Below are positions 34,585 to 43,764 of a DNA stretch of 64,000 bases, one piece after another (within the stretch, counting starts at the first letter, position 1; each line of letters begins with the position of its first letter). The position numbers and the translations under genes were made by a program. Where the stretch lies: contig NZ_JAJGNP010000015.1 of assembly GCF_020782245.1 (NCBI RefSeq), positions 1 to 64,000 of the forward strand, read 5' to 3'. The notes beneath the pieces were generated by a model. That model was not told the origin of the DNA, did no database searches, and worked only from the letters and a program-made list of their open reading frames with translations. This DNA is from Sphingobium soli. GTDB taxonomy: Bacteria > Pseudomonadota > Alphaproteobacteria > Sphingomonadales > Sphingomonadaceae.

Positions 34585-35076
34585 ATGCCCATAGTCGCTG
34601 ATTCCGCCACCTTCCGGCAGATATTAGGTCATTATCCGACCGGCGTTTGCGCCATTACCGGCATGCAGAAGGACGGTACGCCTGTCGCCATGATCGTGGG
34701 GTCTTTCACCTCCGTGTCGCTCGATCCCCCGTTGGTCGCCTTCTTTCCGGACAAGGCCTCATCAAGCTGGCCCAATATCGAAGCCTGCGACGGATTTTGC
34801 GTCAATATACTGGCGGACGATCAGGAAGGCCTGTGCCGTACGCTGGCGTCCAAGGTTCCAGCCAAGTTCGACGGGGTGCCGCATCATCTGTCGGCGCGTG
34901 GCGCACCGATATTGGACGGCGCGCTGGCGTGGATCGACTGTTCCTTTCATGCTATTCATGAGGCAGGCGACCATTATATCGCCATCGGTGAGGTGCATGC
35001 CCTCGACATTCATCATCCCGGCGCGCCCTTGCTATTCCATAAGGGACGCTACGGCAAGGTCGCCCCGCTTCTTTGA
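34585..35076 (+). CDS. Flavin reductase (HpaC-like)
   Basis: The 163 residues follow the flavin_reduct fold (FRQILGHYPTGVCAITG, SFTSVSLDPPLVAFF, GRYGKVAP). It would supply reduced FMN to the two-component luciferase-like monooxygenases at 38630 and 42305. It begins 7 bp after the P450 stop. Confidence 0.9.
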   Translation: MPIVADSATFRQILGHYPTGVCAITGMQKDGTPVAMIVGSFTSVSLDPPLVAFFPDKASSSWPNIEACDGFCVNILADDQEGLCRTLASKVPAKFDGVPHHLSARGAPILDGALAWIDCSFHAIHEAGDHYIAIGEVHALDIHHPGAPLLFHKGRYGKVAPLL

Positions 35077-35111
35077 AGCAAGCTCCATCAGCATTTGGAG
35101 AAGGCCGTTCC

Positions 35112-35429
35112 ATGGGCAATCTGATCATCATCGATCGTTCAGGACAGGAACATAGCCTACCGGCCACCGAAGGCCTGTCGGTGATGGAGGCCATTCGCGA
35201 CAATGGTCTGGACGAATTGCTGGCGCTTTGCGGTGGCTGCTGTTCGTGCGCGACGTGCCATGTCTATGTCGAACCGGGCTATGAGCATCGATTTGGCTCC
35301 ATGACCGACGATGAGAACGACCTGCTGGACAGCTCCGATCATCGCAAGGCGACCAGCCGTCTGTCATGCCAATTGGTTATGGATGGTGAAGCAGGCTCCA
35401 TCAGACTGGCCATAGCACCGGAAGACTGA
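35112..35429 (+). CDS. [2Fe-2S] ferredoxin, putidaredoxin-like
   Basis: The start at 35112 (MGNLIIIDRSG) follows GGAGAAGG. The 105 residues carry the adrenodoxin-type cluster pattern C-x5-C-x2-C (CGGCCSCATC) and a fourth Cys in RLSCQL. It should pass electrons to the P450cam-like enzyme, as putidaredoxin does. Four cysteines within ten residues (two extra) are unusual but common in alphaproteobacterial members. Confidence 0.9.
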   Translation: MGNLIIIDRSGQEHSLPATEGLSVMEAIRDNGLDELLALCGGCCSCATCHVYVEPGYEHRFGSMTDDENDLLDSSDHRKATSRLSCQLVMDGEAGSIRLAIAPED

Positions 35430-35484
35430 AGCGGTCCTGTGCATGGTTGAGGGCGGTGTCGTCACGGCGCCGCCCTTTTCCCGT

Positions 35485-36621
35485 TTACTCTGTCAGGATC
35501 GGCTCTGCATTGGCTACGGCATCGCGCATCGGCAACCGGTTGATCACCGTGAGGCCAAATCCTTCGAGCGCAGCCAGCTTCGCCTTGCTCGATGTCAGCA
35601 ACGTCATCTGCCGCACGCCAAGGTCCAGCAATATCTGGGCGCCTATGCCATAGTCACGGGTCGCGTTTGTATCATGATAGGTTTTGCGCCCGCCCTCGAT
35701 CCGCTTGGAGATTGAGTCCGGGCTGGGATCGCGAACGAACACGGCGACGGCCTGCCCCTCATGCGCGGCGATTGCCTTGAGCGCCTGCGGCACATAGTCG
35801 GGATGCGCTTGCGACCAGCCGAGCATGTCGGTCGCAATGTCGACCTGATGCACGCGGACCAGCGTGTCGCGATCCGGGCGGATTTCGCCTTTGATCAGGG
35901 CGACGTGTTCACCACCATCGACCAGATTGCGATAGACATGGATGGTCAGATCGCCGCCATAGAAACTGTGGAAAGGCGCGCTCGCGACCCGCTCGACCAG
36001 CTTTTCGAACCGCCGCCGATAGGCGATGAGGTCGGCGATCGTGCCGACCTTCAACCCATGCTTCTTAGCAAAGACCAGCAGTTCGGGCAGACGCGCCATG
36101 CTGCCATCGTCGTTCATGACTTCGCAGATGACGCCGGCGGGCGTCAGGCCGGCAAGGCGGGAGATATCCACGGCCGCCTCGGTATGCCCGGCCCGAACCA
36201 GAACGCCGCCGTCGCGCGCCGTCAGCGGAAACACATGCCCTGGCGACACGATGTCCGACGATGTCTTGGTTGGATCGACCGCCACGGCAATGGTATGCGC
36301 ACGATCCTGCGCCGAAATCCCGGTCGTGACGCCTTCGCGCGCTTCGATCGATATGGTGAAAGCGGTGCCATGACCGGACTGGTTGTTGGCCGCCATGGGC
36401 GGCAATGTGAGCTGTTCGGCGCGCGCCTTGGTCATTGCGAGGCAAATCAATCCGCGCGCATGTTTGGCCATGAAGTTGATCTGGCCCGGCGTCGCGAACT
36501 GGGCGGGTATGATGACGTCGCCTTCATTTTCGCGATCGTCGGCATCGACCAGAATATAGGGCAGCCCGTTTATCGCGTCGTGAATGATGCCCTCTATGGA
36601 CGAAATGCCTTCGCTACTCAT
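35485..36621 (-). CDS. ribB: 3,4-dihydroxy-2-butanone 4-phosphate synthase with degenerate GTP cyclohydrolase II domain
   Basis: Residues 1-205 are a complete DHBP synthase ([10 protein letters not shown] metal site, [24 protein letters not shown]). Residues 210-378 resemble RibA in outline but lack the zinc-binding Cys-x-x-x-CxC set, so cyclohydrolase activity is unlikely (RibBX-type). Being inside a cluster with flavin-dependent monooxygenases suggests local boosting of FMN/FAD supply. It overlaps no neighbour and faces the ferredoxin gene. Confidence 0.88.
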   Translation of the reverse strand: MSSEGISSIEGIIHDAINGLPYILVDADDRENEGDVIIPAQFATPGQINFMAKHARGLICLAMTKARAEQLTLPPMAANNQSGHGTAFTISIEAREGVTTGISAQDRAHTIAVAVDPTKTSSDIVSPGHVFPLTARDGGVLVRAGHTEAAVDISRLAGLTPAGVICEVMNDDGSMARLPELLVFAKKHGLKVGTIADLIAYRRRFEKLVERVASAPFHSFYGGDLTIHVYRNLVDGGEHVALIKGEIRPDRDTLVRVHQVDIATDMLGWSQAHPDYVPQALKAIAAHEGQAVAVFVRDPSPDSISKRIEGGRKTYHDTNATRDYGIGAQILLDLGVRQMTLLTSSKAKLAALEGFGLTVINRLPMRDAVANAEPILTE

Positions 36622-36652
36622 CGATCCGTCTTTCCATATACTGGCGTCTCGT

Positions 36653-38338
36653 TCAGCCCGCGCCGCGTTGTGCGGCGAGGTGGGCCAGCGCCATCTCTTT
36701 CAATATGTTTTTCTGGACCTTGCCCGTGCCGGTCTTCGGCAGGTCCGCTTCCGCGATGAACCAGATGTCGCGCGGCAGCTTGTATCCGGCCACTTGCGGC
36801 TTCAACCAGGCCAGGATGTCATCGCTGGACAGGATATGCCCGTCAGCGCGCACGATCCATGCGCAGCCGCATTCGCCCCAGCGATCGTCGGGCATCCCGA
36901 TGAAGAAGGCCTGGCCGATTGCCGGATGCGTGGTGACGAGTTGCTCCAACTCTTTTGGCGACACCAGTTCGCCCCGGCTCTTATATAATTCCTTTGACCG
37001 GCCCGTCAGGAACAGGTTTCCGTCAGGCCGGAATTGCCCCAGATCGCCCGTCCGCAGCCACCCGTCCGCCAGAAACAGCTTTTCCGTTTCTTTCGGTCGG
37101 CGAAAATAGCCCAGGCTGTTCATCGGCCCGCGTGTGCAGAGTTCGCCGGCAGCGCCTGCCGGAAGATCAGCGCCGGTCACGGGATCGATCGTCTTGAATT
37201 CGCAGATCCGGCCGTCCTGCCCTGCGATGCCGGCCACGCCCGCCTGCACGATGCAGCCCTGCGTCTCCGCGACGATGTCGATCGGATCACCCGGCTGGGT
37301 GCAGATGATCGTCGCGGTCGCTTCGGTCTGGCCGTAGCTAGTAAAAATCTCGCTGCATCCCAGCGTCTCCTGGATGTCGCGCCAGACCCAACTGGGCGTG
37401 GGCGCCGCAGCGCTATGGACCGCCGTGAGCGAACGCAGGTCATAGGTTTTGACCTTCGCCCGCTCCATCATTGCGATCGTCATTGTGGGCACGCCCATCA
37501 GATAATGGGCGCGATGTCGTTCGGTCGCGGTGAGCAGCGCATCGGCATCGAACCGGAGCAGGGGGACGATCGACCCGCCCACGATCATGCCCGACAGTAA
37601 GCCCACGACCAGACCGAAGCCATGATAGAGCGGAAGCGAGAATACCGCGCGTCGCCCTTCATCGAACGCCTGATGATAAGCCCCCGCATAAGCGGCCCGC
37701 AACAGATTATCATGGGTCAGCACGACCCCTTTTGGCGATCCGGTCGTACCCGACGTGAACATGATGACGGCGGGATCATGCGGCCTTGCGCTCTGGGCCG
37801 GCAAAGCGCCGTCCGGGAGGGAAGCGAGAAAGTCGTCCGGCGCCTCCGCGTCATAGACCAGGCCGCCGCGCAGTTCCGGCAGGGCGGCGCAGGCGCCGGT
37901 CCGCCATCCGGGCGCCTGGGCGTCAAGCTCCAGATCATAGCGGCGCGAACCGAAGCGGGCCATGCCGATCAGAAAATTGCAGCCCGCCTCCCGGATCGCA
38001 TATTCCAGATCCTTTGGGGCATAGAGGGTGTTGATCGCTACAGCGACGCCGCCGACACGCCAGATAGCAAACATCAACGACACCGTGATCGGGTAGTTGG
38101 CCAGCAGGAGCCCGACGCGGTCGCCCCGCGCGATGCCAAGCCCTGAAAGCGCCGCGGCGAAACGCTCCGATTGCGCGTGGACCGCAGCATAATCGAGCGT
38201 TTCGGCGTCCGTGATGACCAGCGGCTTTGCCGCAAAATGACGCTGCGCGCGCGCCAGATAGGCGTCCAGCGTCATCTCCTCCCAGACAGGGTGTCGGTCC
38301 GATATCGCTTGCCGCCGTTCCTCTATGGCCTCGATCAA
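36653..38338 (-). CDS. AMP-forming acyl-CoA synthetase
   Basis: The 561 residues carry the adenylation core motif FTSGTTGSPKG, YGQTEAT, RTGDLGQF and a C-terminal catalytic Lys in PKTGTGKVQK. In the camphor pathway the OTE acid must be made a CoA ester before the BVMO step; this single-chain enzyme could do that in place of CamF1/F2. It lies 31 bp upstream of ribB in the same direction. Confidence 0.9.
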   Translation of the reverse strand: MIEAIEERRQAISDRHPVWEEMTLDAYLARAQRHFAAKPLVITDAETLDYAAVHAQSERFAAALSGLGIARGDRVGLLLANYPITVSLMFAIWRVGGVAVAINTLYAPKDLEYAIREAGCNFLIGMARFGSRRYDLELDAQAPGWRTGACAALPELRGGLVYDAEAPDDFLASLPDGALPAQSARPHDPAVIMFTSGTTGSPKGVVLTHDNLLRAAYAGAYHQAFDEGRRAVFSLPLYHGFGLVVGLLSGMIVGGSIVPLLRFDADALLTATERHRAHYLMGVPTMTIAMMERAKVKTYDLRSLTAVHSAAAPTPSWVWRDIQETLGCSEIFTSYGQTEATATIICTQPGDPIDIVAETQGCIVQAGVAGIAGQDGRICEFKTIDPVTGADLPAGAAGELCTRGPMNSLGYFRRPKETEKLFLADGWLRTGDLGQFRPDGNLFLTGRSKELYKSRGELVSPKELEQLVTTHPAIGQAFFIGMPDDRWGECGCAWIVRADGHILSSDDILAWLKPQVAGYKLPRDIWFIAEADLPKTGTGKVQKNILKEMALAHLAAQRGAG

Positions 38339-38629
38339 CGCGGCTCTCCTCCTCTACCTAATAGAAATTAATATGCCTCCATTGGTAATTTGCGTCAAGC
38401 GCTGTCCTGCACGGCAAGGTAAGCGGGCCAACTGCCAAGCACTGTGTCAGCGACCATGTGCTGACATTTATCGTTGATTATATTCGATTTTATACGGCGC
38501 TCCTTCCCTTCAAGTCGCACATTTTACAACAACGCTGCCATAGGGAGACCGCAAAGGTTCGATCTTGGGCTTGCCAAAGCAGCCTAACTTTGATTAGATT
38601 GCTTTCAACGGGATATTTTGGAGGCACAT
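38339..38629. promoter_or_regulatory. Divergent AT-rich promoter region
   Basis: This 291-bp gap lies between the acyl-CoA synthetase (minus) and a luciferase-like monooxygenase (plus). It is AT-rich, with TAATAGAAATTAATATG (38357-38373) and GATTAGATTGC near 38593. It probably holds promoters in both directions. Confidence 0.45.
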
Positions 38630-39742
38630 ATGGATGTAGGTTTGGGGCTGACGTTCCAGAATCTGAAGGACCAGGTCAGCGACATCGAGGTTTTTCGGCA
38701 CGAACTGGCCCTCGCAGCCGAGGCCGAAGATCGCGGCTTCGACTCCGTATGGACTCCGGAGCATCATTTCACCGGTTACATGATGACGCCCAATGTCCCC
38801 CAGTTCCTCTCCTGGGTCGCGGCCAAGACAAAGAAGATCAAGCTGGGCACCACCGTCACCGTGCTGCCGTGGCAGAACCCGGTCCGCATCGCAGAGAGCT
38901 TTCTTCTGCTCGACCAATTGTCGGAAGGGCGCGCGATTCTGGGCATCGGGCGGGGCCTGGGCAAGGGCGAGTTCGACGGCTTTCAGGTGCCGATGGGCGA
39001 AGCGCGCCACCGGTTCCGCGAATATGCAGAAGCGTTGCTTAGCGCCCTGGAAACGGGCGTCATGGAATATGACGGCAAATATCTTCAGCAACCGCGCGTC
39101 GAACTGCGGCCGCGCCCCTATGCAAGCTATCGCGGTCGGGTGTTTGCATCGGCAGTCTCGCCGGAATCGGTCAAGCTGATGGCCAACCTCGATGTCGGCC
39201 TGATGATCATCGCCCAGAAACCCTGGGACCGTGTTGCCGAAGATGTGACAAGCTATCGCGACCGCTTCTTTGCCATGCAGGGCCGCCCCGCCCCAAAGCC
39301 CGTGGTCGTCGCTTTCGTCGCGGTGAACGAAGATGCCGCCAAGGCGCAGGAGATGCGCGACAAATATCTGGTCGAATATGCCCGGTCCACATCATCCTTC
39401 TACCAGTTCGGGAACAAGGAATTCGAGAAGATCGAGGGCTATGAATATTATGGCGCCTTGGCCAGCAGCGTCGAGAAGCATGGCATCGAAAAATTCAACA
39501 ACTTCCTCGCCGACCTCCAGATATGGGGCCGTCCGGAAGAGGTCGTGGAAAAGCTGAAAGCGATGGTCGATCGCTTCGATGTCGGCAGCTTCATCATCTA
39601 TACTCAGTTTGGCGACATGCCCTTCGAGGTCGGCCGCGACAATTACGAGCTTTTTGCCCGCAAGGTTCTGCCGCATCTCAAGGACATTGACGTTTCCACC
39701 CCGGCCGCGTCAGTTGTCAGCCCGCTGCAATCCATAGCTTGA
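38630..39742 (+). CDS. Luciferase-like flavin-dependent monooxygenase (LLM class)
   Basis: The start at 38630 (MDVGLGLTFQ) has GGAGG five bases upstream. The 370 residues follow the bacterial luciferase barrel (SVWTPEHHF, KIKLGTTVTVLPWQNPVRIAE, GRAILGIGRG, GRPEEVVEKL). It needs reduced flavin from the reductase at 34585. The substrate is unknown; an oxidation of a ring ketone or of an intermediate in side-chain breakdown is plausible. Confidence 0.87.
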   Translation: MDVGLGLTFQNLKDQVSDIEVFRHELALAAEAEDRGFDSVWTPEHHFTGYMMTPNVPQFLSWVAAKTKKIKLGTTVTVLPWQNPVRIAESFLLLDQLSEGRAILGIGRGLGKGEFDGFQVPMGEARHRFREYAEALLSALETGVMEYDGKYLQQPRVELRPRPYASYRGRVFASAVSPESVKLMANLDVGLMIIAQKPWDRVAEDVTSYRDRFFAMQGRPAPKPVVVAFVAVNEDAAKAQEMRDKYLVEYARSTSSFYQFGNKEFEKIEGYEYYGALASSVEKHGIEKFNNFLADLQIWGRPEEVVEKLKAMVDRFDVGSFIIYTQFGDMPFEVGRDNYELFARKVLPHLKDIDVSTPAASVVSPLQSIA

Positions 39743-39792
39743 ACTGTTATCCGTCATTGCGGCGCGCAAGACGTCGCGGCGGGGGAGAGAGG

Positions 39793-40650
39793 ATGAACAT
39801 GACAGATGCTGCGCAACTGGTGCTGTACGAAATCCGTAACGGGACGGCGTGGATAACCCTCAATCGTCCCGAAAAGCGCAATGCGCTAAGCGAGCTGTTG
39901 CAGGAGCAGCTAAGCGCGCTGTTATGGGAAGCAGACGAAGATAATCGCGTTCACACGGTTGTCCTCAAGGCGGCCGGGCCAGATTTCTGCTCTGGCTACG
40001 ACCTGCAGAAATACGATCAGCCCATCCTGGGGCAGGTCGATCACAAACGCGGTCGGGCAAAGTTCGACGACGACAGTTGGCACCAGGAAAAGGCGCAGCG
40101 GCTGCGCATGGCGCTCTTTGACATGCACAAGCCGGTTATCGCCCAGGTCCATGGCCGGTGCCTGGCGGGCGGAACCGATCTAGCGCTGCTGTGCGACATG
40201 GTGATCTGCGCCGAAGACGCGCTGTTCGGTTTTCCGCCGGCGCGATCGCAAGGCTCGCTCCCCAGCCATATGTGGCTTTATCTGGTGGGGCCGCAATGGG
40301 CCAAGCGGTTACTGCTGACGGGCGATTCCATCCGTGGCGACGATGCCGCGCAGATCGGGCTGGCGCTCAAGGCGGTGCCTGCCGACCAGCTCGATGCGGA
40401 GGTCGCGGCGCTCGCCGCGCGTCTTGCCCTGATCGACGCCGACCTGCTGAGTGCCAACAAGCGGATCGTGAACCTCGGCCTGGAACTGATGGGCGCGCGC
40501 ACCATGCAGCGGATGGCTGCGGAAATGGATGCGCGCGGCCACTTGGCCGCCAGTCGCACGCGGTTCAACGAAACCGTGCGCACCGAAGGATTGAAGGAGG
40601 CGGTGCGTCAGCGCGACGAACCCTTTGGTGACCCGGTGATCAAACTATAA
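39793..40650 (+). CDS. Enoyl-CoA hydratase/isomerase family protein 2
   Basis: The start is at 39793 or 39799; both follow GGGGGAGAGG. The 285 residues show crotonase motifs (DFCSGYDLQKY and GRCLAGGTDLALLCDM). It differs from the hydratase at 30346 in having an insertion after the first oxyanion strand. It probably acts in beta-oxidation or ring hydrolysis of CoA esters. Confidence 0.87.
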   Translation: MNMTDAAQLVLYEIRNGTAWITLNRPEKRNALSELLQEQLSALLWEADEDNRVHTVVLKAAGPDFCSGYDLQKYDQPILGQVDHKRGRAKFDDDSWHQEKAQRLRMALFDMHKPVIAQVHGRCLAGGTDLALLCDMVICAEDALFGFPPARSQGSLPSHMWLYLVGPQWAKRLLLTGDSIRGDDAAQIGLALKAVPADQLDAEVAALAARLALIDADLLSANKRIVNLGLELMGARTMQRMAAEMDARGHLAASRTRFNETVRTEGLKEAVRQRDEPFGDPVIKL

Positions 40651-40669
40651 CAGCAGATAGGATGAGGCG

Positions 40670-41605
40670 ATGATGGAAGGCGAAGGCTGGCGGTGTCTCT
40701 GGGACGCCAGAGCCATATTGGGCGAAAGCACGGTGTGGGATGCGCGGGATGGCTGCATTTACTGGGTCGATATCGAAGCGCCCAGTATCAACTGGTATCA
40801 TCTCGATAGCGGCCGGACGGGGCGCTGGGACGCGCCAGCGTGGATCAGTGCGATAGCACCGCGCGCCAGCGGCGGCTTCATCGCTTCGTGCGTCGATGGC
40901 TTTGCCCATGTCGATCCCCACCGGCAAATCTACGCGCCGATCATCCACCCGATAGCCAATCCCAAAATCGCGCGGCTCAACGATGGCGTGACCGATCGCA
41001 AAGGACGCTACTGGTCCGGTTCGTGCGATTCCAGTCAGTGGGACGAAAGCACGACTGCGGACGACAAGGAAAGCACGCTCGGCAATTTGGATGTGCGCAA
41101 CACCGGCGAACTCTATCGGCTGGATGCCAATGGCGGCGTGAGCACACAGGAACGCAATATCGTGACCGCCAATGGGCCCGCCTTCAGCCCGGACGGTCGG
41201 ACCGCCTATGTGAACGACTCCATGCCGCTGGTTAGTTGGGTCTATGACGTATCGGACGATGGCACATTGTCGAACCGTCGTGACTTTCTGAACTTCAAGC
41301 CGGAAGATGGATATCCGGACGGCATGGCGGTCGACGTCGATGGCTGCATCTGGATGGCGTTCTACGAAAGCTGGATGCTGCGTCGGTTTGCGCCGGACGC
41401 GACCTTGCTCGAAGAACGACGCTTGCCGGTGCGGCGCGGGCTTCGCCCCGCTTTTGGAGGAAGCGACCATGAGCGCCTCTTCCTCATCACCGGATCGCAA
41501 GGCTTTTCAGCCGCGACATTTTCCGAACAGCCGCTCGCCGGCGGGCTGCTCGAAATACTCGATCCACCCGCGCCGGGGGTCCCTAATTCCCTTTATGCCG
41601 GGTAG
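40670..41605 (+). CDS. SMP-30/gluconolactonase-like hydrolase
   Basis: The 311-residue beta-propeller carries metal-site motifs of the family: Glu in LGESTVWD, Asn in RLNDGVTDRKGRYW and Asp in YPDGMAVDVDG. It could hydrolyse the lactone made by a Baeyer-Villiger enzyme of this cluster. It lies 20 bp after the hydratase gene in one operon. Confidence 0.88.
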   Translation: MMEGEGWRCLWDARAILGESTVWDARDGCIYWVDIEAPSINWYHLDSGRTGRWDAPAWISAIAPRASGGFIASCVDGFAHVDPHRQIYAPIIHPIANPKIARLNDGVTDRKGRYWSGSCDSSQWDESTTADDKESTLGNLDVRNTGELYRLDANGGVSTQERNIVTANGPAFSPDGRTAYVNDSMPLVSWVYDVSDDGTLSNRRDFLNFKPEDGYPDGMAVDVDGCIWMAFYESWMLRRFAPDATLLEERRLPVRRGLRPAFGGSDHERLFLITGSQGFSAATFSEQPLAGGLLEILDPPAPGVPNSLYAG

Positions 41606-41661
41606 TCAGAAACCGCTCCCGATGAGGCTGTCTTTCCCTTATAGTTTTGCTAAGGGACGGC

Positions 41662-42255
41662 ATGGCACACGCAGATAATGGCCGAACGCGCATTTTAGAC
41701 TCGGCCGCGACAGCCCTTCGCCAAAAGGGGCTGGCAGGCGCGAAACTCAGTGAGATCGCCAAGGGCGCCGGCATGCTGGCGCCCAGCATCTATCATCATT
41801 TCCAGTCAAAGGATCATCTGGTCGAAAATGTGATGATGGAAGGCATTTACCGCAACAGCCGCCATATCGTGGCGCGCGTCGAGGTGTTGGGGCCAGGCGC
41901 GGCACCGTTGGTGCGCTTGCGCGCTGCAATCGTGGCCCATATCGACTTCCTGTTGTCGGGCGACGACTATTCTTCCGCCGTGGCGCGGGTGTTCGACGAT
42001 CTGCCGGATGAAATGCGGCGACGGGTTCTGGCCGCCTATTCCAGCTTCGACAATTATTGGCGCGACCTCATCGTTGCCGCGCAGGCGGACGGCAGTGCCA
42101 GTGCCGCGCTGGATCCGACCGTGGTCAGGAAATTTTTGATCGCCATGCTCGATTCCAGTTCATCCTGGTATCGACCGGGCAAGTTGGGACCAGCGCAGAT
42201 CGCAGAGCAGGCGGCGGATTTGTTGCTGCATGGATTTGCCCGCAGTCCGGTCTAG
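41662..42255 (+). CDS. TetR-family repressor 1
   Basis: The start at 41662 (MAHADNGRTRIL) has AAGGGACGG upstream. An N-terminal helix-turn-helix (LSEIAKGAGMLAPSIYHHFQSKDHLV) is followed by a helical ligand domain; about 197 residues. It ends the plus-strand operon and likely controls part of the cluster. CamR of the Pseudomonas camphor genes is also of the TetR family, but I cannot claim orthology. Confidence 0.88.
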   Translation: MAHADNGRTRILDSAATALRQKGLAGAKLSEIAKGAGMLAPSIYHHFQSKDHLVENVMMEGIYRNSRHIVARVEVLGPGAAPLVRLRAAIVAHIDFLLSGDDYSSAVARVFDDLPDEMRRRVLAAYSSFDNYWRDLIVAAQADGSASAALDPTVVRKFLIAMLDSSSSWYRPGKLGPAQIAEQAADLLLHGFARSPV

Positions 42256-42304
42256 CAAAAGTGCATGGAAGGGGGATAAGTGTCCCCCTTCCATATTCTG
42301 CCTG

Positions 42305-43444
42305 TCAGGCGGCAACCGTTTCTGCGGCGGTGGTTTTGGCACCGGGCAGCCTGACCCGCGGCGCCACTTCCTTGGCGATCAGTTCCAGCGAGTTCCACCA
42401 GGGCGTGGGATCATCATAATAGTCATGCGATTCCACCTGTAGCGTACCCCAGCCGCCGGTCGCTTCGAACAGCGTGTTGAGCTTGTCGACGACCGTATCG
42501 GGCGATCCGACGACAAAAACGTTATCGACCAGGAATTCCAGATCGGCATCCGCCGGATTGATGCCGGCATCTTTGGCAAAGCCGTCCATCATGCCGAAAC
42601 GATGCCAGATCGGGATCAGATATTTGTTGAAGCAATAGCCGATCGGCCCTTCCATCACGAGGCGCTTGGCTTCCGCGTCGGTATCGGCGCAGAATACGGT
42701 CTGCGATACTGCATGGCGCTGGCGGATGGGGGTGAAGCCCGCCTTGATATTGGCCTCCGCATAAATCTCCCAATGGCGCTTGAGCGCATCGAGGCCGGAG
42801 TAGATGGAGACCGGCTTGAAGTTCTTCTCGCCGGCAAGTTTCATCGATGGGGAGTTGGCGCTGAACCCGGTGACCGCGATCTCCGGGAAGGCGCCGTTAA
42901 AAGGCGCGAAATTCGCGAGCATGTGTTGCTCATCGTCCTCGGTCTCCGCAGGCGTCTCTTCGGGATAGCCGGCGTCCCAATATTTGCCTTCGAAGAAGAA
43001 GGGCTCGCGCTTCCAGATTTTCTCCATGATGCTCAGCGACTCGCGAACCATATCGTTCAGCATCTGCGGTTCAGCATCCTTGATGCCATGGATATAGGAT
43101 GCTTGTGGATAAGCGCCCGCGCCAATGCCCAGAAAGTAGCGGCCCTCCAGAATCTGCGAGAGCCAGCCGACCATGATGGCCAGCTTTGCCGGATGCTGGT
43201 GCGGTAGAATATGCGCCATTGGTGCAAACTTGATCTGGCTCGTCTGCAATGCCGCAGCGGCCATGATGAGTTCGGGATTGGGAATATTTTCCCAGATTTG
43301 CGACGCATGTTCGGAGATCATCATAGAGGTGAAGCCTGCCTTGTCGCAGGCAACGCTGTTCTGGACACCCCACTCGAAAGTCTGCCTCGCTGTGCGTCCA
43401 GGACGCATATAGGGGTGAAAAATGAGGCCGGTTTCCATCGCCAT
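42305..43444 (-). CDS. Diketocamphane-monooxygenase-like LLM flavoprotein
   Basis: The 379 residues match, from memory, the P. putida 2,5- and 3,6-diketocamphane monooxygenases over the barrel: RTARQTFEWGVQ, EHASQIWENIPNPELI, FAPMAHILP and WLSQILEGRYFLG. These type II Baeyer-Villiger enzymes insert oxygen next to the ring carbonyl using FMNH2 from a separate reductase. It is transcribed towards the TetR gene at 41662 and away from the one at 43765. Confidence 0.85.
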   Translation of the reverse strand: MAMETGLIFHPYMRPGRTARQTFEWGVQNSVACDKAGFTSMMISEHASQIWENIPNPELIMAAAALQTSQIKFAPMAHILPHQHPAKLAIMVGWLSQILEGRYFLGIGAGAYPQASYIHGIKDAEPQMLNDMVRESLSIMEKIWKREPFFFEGKYWDAGYPEETPAETEDDEQHMLANFAPFNGAFPEIAVTGFSANSPSMKLAGEKNFKPVSIYSGLDALKRHWEIYAEANIKAGFTPIRQRHAVSQTVFCADTDAEAKRLVMEGPIGYCFNKYLIPIWHRFGMMDGFAKDAGINPADADLEFLVDNVFVVGSPDTVVDKLNTLFEATGGWGTLQVESHDYYDDPTPWWNSLELIAKEVAPRVRLPGAKTTAAETVAA

Positions 43445-43764
43445 GAAAGTCTCTCCTTAAGCGTCTGCTGCATCGCGCCGTTTCAGCATCTTGGTGCGGT
43501 GTCGGCTTGGTGCTGTCTAATGACAGTTAGGGAGTAATCCCTCCGTGAACTTTAAGTCAAGTGTAAATTCGAAAACGACCGCGGGCCGCTTTTCGCCAAC
43601 GAAGATGTGAAGCGGATCAAAGCGCACGAACGCAGGAAGATTTTCAAATTTTCTGGCGGGTCAAGCAAACTGGCTGTAGCATACGCCGGATATTGATGCG
43701 TCAAAGCGGTGCCTTGATCGCAGCTTGCGACGAAAAAATATTACATCTGTCTTAGGATATTGCG
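43445..43764. promoter_or_regulatory. Divergent promoter region between diketocamphane-monooxygenase-like and TetR genes
   Basis: A dyad CTGTC-TAAT-GACAG lies at 43513-43526, followed by GGGA-GTAA-TCCC at 43531-43542. Either could be a TetR operator controlling both divergent genes. The rest shows no gene. Confidence 0.45.

Noticed and set aside
35761..36759. Open frame of 332 codons on the plus strand
   Set aside because: It is antisense to ribB, which has clear family motifs.
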